NCBI GenBank assembly: GCA_003456125.1
Contig: DMPD01000161.1
Location: forward strand, 1-5,079
Direction of reading: 5' to 3'
Length of the DNA: 5,079 nucleotides
DNA from: Cyanobacteria bacterium UBA8156
GTDB taxonomy: Bacteria > Cyanobacteriota > Cyanobacteriia > Pseudanabaenales > Pseudanabaenaceae
The notes below the pieces were generated by a model. The model saw nothing but the letters and a program-made list of their open reading frames with translations, was not told where the DNA came from and searched no databases. Made by a program: the position numbers and the translations under genes. This document shows, piece by piece, positions 4,375 through 5,079 of this stretch; position 1 is the stretch's first letter; each line of letters starts with the position of its first letter.

Positions 4375-5079
4375 ATACTTTGGCGTAGCGATCTGTTTGC
4401 AACCGGGCGATCAACTCTGAGGAAGGTCGACCATCCGCCGGGGTCAAGCCATACCAGTTTTGGGCCCGGCGAATCGCCGCGGTCAGGGCCTCATTGTTGC
4501 GACCATCCAGGGGCCCAACATAAAAATCCCGCTGGGCCAGCAGTTGTTGCAGTTCGAGGGTAGGACTGACCGAAACATTGCTGCCACTGCCTCCCGGTGC
4601 CGGGGTAGGCGTACTGCCCCCGGAACCTCCCGCCACGTTGCTGCCTGCCGCTGGCACGTTCTGGCGGAGGGTAGCCAAAAGCGTGGGTGTGGGTTGGCCA
4701 TCGGGCACCAACTGCAAAGCCCGTTGTACCGCTGCCACCGCCGTGCGGGTTTGCGTTCCCAAAATCCCATCAATGGGCCCTGTGTAAAACTCGCCGCGTC
4801 GCAACAACGCTTGCAGCTCTAGGATTTCTGCTCGCGAAAGCTGGCTCGGAGGGGTTGGCGTTGGGGCTGGAGTGGGGGTAGGAGTCGGCACAGTCGCCAC
4901 TGGCGGCGCACCCGATCGCAGTGCCGCCAATGTCCGGGAACCGGCCACACCATCCACCACCAAGCGATAGGCAGCTTGGGCCCGACGTACGGCCGCCTCT
5001 GTTAGGGGCCCGTAAATACCCGATATCGGCCCGGTGTAAAAGCCCCGTTGGGTAAGCAGGTTTTGCAATTGCTGAATCC
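4370..5079 (-). CDS. Protein with three peptidoglycan-binding (PGBD) modules (5'-partial)
   Basis: The frame ends at TGA 4370-4372 and remains open to the right edge, so the N-terminus, probably with a signal peptide, is missing; 235 residues are visible. Three copies of the PG_binding_1 fold can be read. Module 1 is at about 3-53 (LLTQRGFYTGPISGIYGP, then AQAAYRLVVDGVAGSRTL). Module 2 is at about 86-138 (LLRRGEFYTGPIDGILGTQT). Module 3 is at about 174-227 (LLAQRDFYVGPLDGRNNEAL). Modules 1 and 2 are separated by a Pro/Thr linker (64-77), and modules 2 and 3 by a Gly/Ser/Thr/Pro linker (about 144-167), both typical of exported, extended proteins. Such modules anchor proteins to peptidoglycan, often beside a hydrolase domain; no catalytic domain is visible here, but one could lie upstream. 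Module 3 is divergent: the usual Gly after the DG loop is N195 and the usual Thr is L198. The TPR-like gene follows on the same strand. Confidence 0.9.
   Translation of the reverse strand, partial: IQQLQNLLTQRGFYTGPISGIYGPLTEAAVRRAQAAYRLVVDGVAGSRTLAALRSGAPPVATVPTPTPTPAPTPTPPSQLSRAEILELQALLRRGEFYTGPIDGILGTQTRTAVAAVQRALQLVPDGQPTPTLLATLRQNVPAAGSNVAGGSGGSTPTPAPGGSGSNVSVSPTLELQQLLAQRDFYVGPLDGRNNEALTAAIRRAQNWYGLTPADGRPSSELIARLQTDRYAKVS
4851..4886 (-). repeat. Hexamer-like low-complexity repeat encoding a Pro/Thr linker
   Basis: Six adjacent six-base units of the form GGNGNN on the + strand (ggggtt, ggcgtt, ggggct, ggagtg, ggggta, ggagtc) encode on the minus strand the alternating Thr/Pro linker TPTPTPAPTPTP between PGBD modules 1 and 2. 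Codon third positions vary, so the dipeptide repeat is conserved more than the DNA. Unit number may vary between strains. Confidence 0.6.

Noticed and set aside
1..5079. CRISPR array, transposon ends, prophage or toxin-antitoxin genes
   Set aside because: No regularly spaced repeats, terminal inverted repeats, target duplications or matching proteins were seen.

Overview
The window looks like a chromosomal stretch from a GC-rich cyanobacterium. The main evidence is ten copies of the octamer GCGATCGC (HIP1, a hallmark of many cyanobacterial genomes). The compact gene layout fits, and several products look like the conserved proteins of unknown role common in that phylum. I cannot name the species. 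I saw no rRNA, tRNA, CRISPR array, insertion sequence or phage gene.

Layout, left to right. (1) Bases 1-384, + strand: the C-terminal end of a polysaccharide-export ABC transporter ATP-binding subunit (Wzt-type carbohydrate-recognition domain); the ATPase part lies before the window. (2) Bases 388-1695, - strand: a complete membrane permease of the ArsB/NhaD/SLC13 (ion transporter) superfamily. (3) Bases 1808-1987, - strand: a 59-residue protein with four cysteines, upstream of the permease in the same direction. (4) Bases 2048-3481, + strand: a complete TldD-type metallopeptidase, divergent from the four-cysteine gene across a 60-base gap. (5) Bases 3478-4296, - strand: a membrane-anchored helical-repeat (TPR-like) protein of unknown role. 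(6) Bases 4370-5079, - strand: a secreted-type protein with three peptidoglycan-binding (PGBD) modules, whose N-terminus lies beyond the right edge.

Genes are tightly packed. The two tail-to-tail pairs have a 3-base gap (wzt-like/permease) and a 4-base overlap in which the two stop codons share one CTAG (tldD/TPR-like), so neither junction has room for an ordinary terminator. The only gaps are 112 bases (permease to four-cysteine gene), 60 bases (the divergent tldD junction) and 73 bases (TPR-like to PGBD gene). The first carries a 10-base palindrome inside a longer hairpin plus short direct repeats; the third carries a small stem-loop over the PGBD stop codon.

Functional links are loose. 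The outer genes concern the cell envelope (polysaccharide export, peptidoglycan binding). The most suggestive arrangement is the middle one: a small four-cysteine protein, divergent from a TldD peptidase and followed by a permease. TldD/TldE enzymes are known to trim peptides, so a substrate relation is possible but unproven; a conserved metal-binding housekeeping protein is at least as likely. I see no decisive evidence for a new system.
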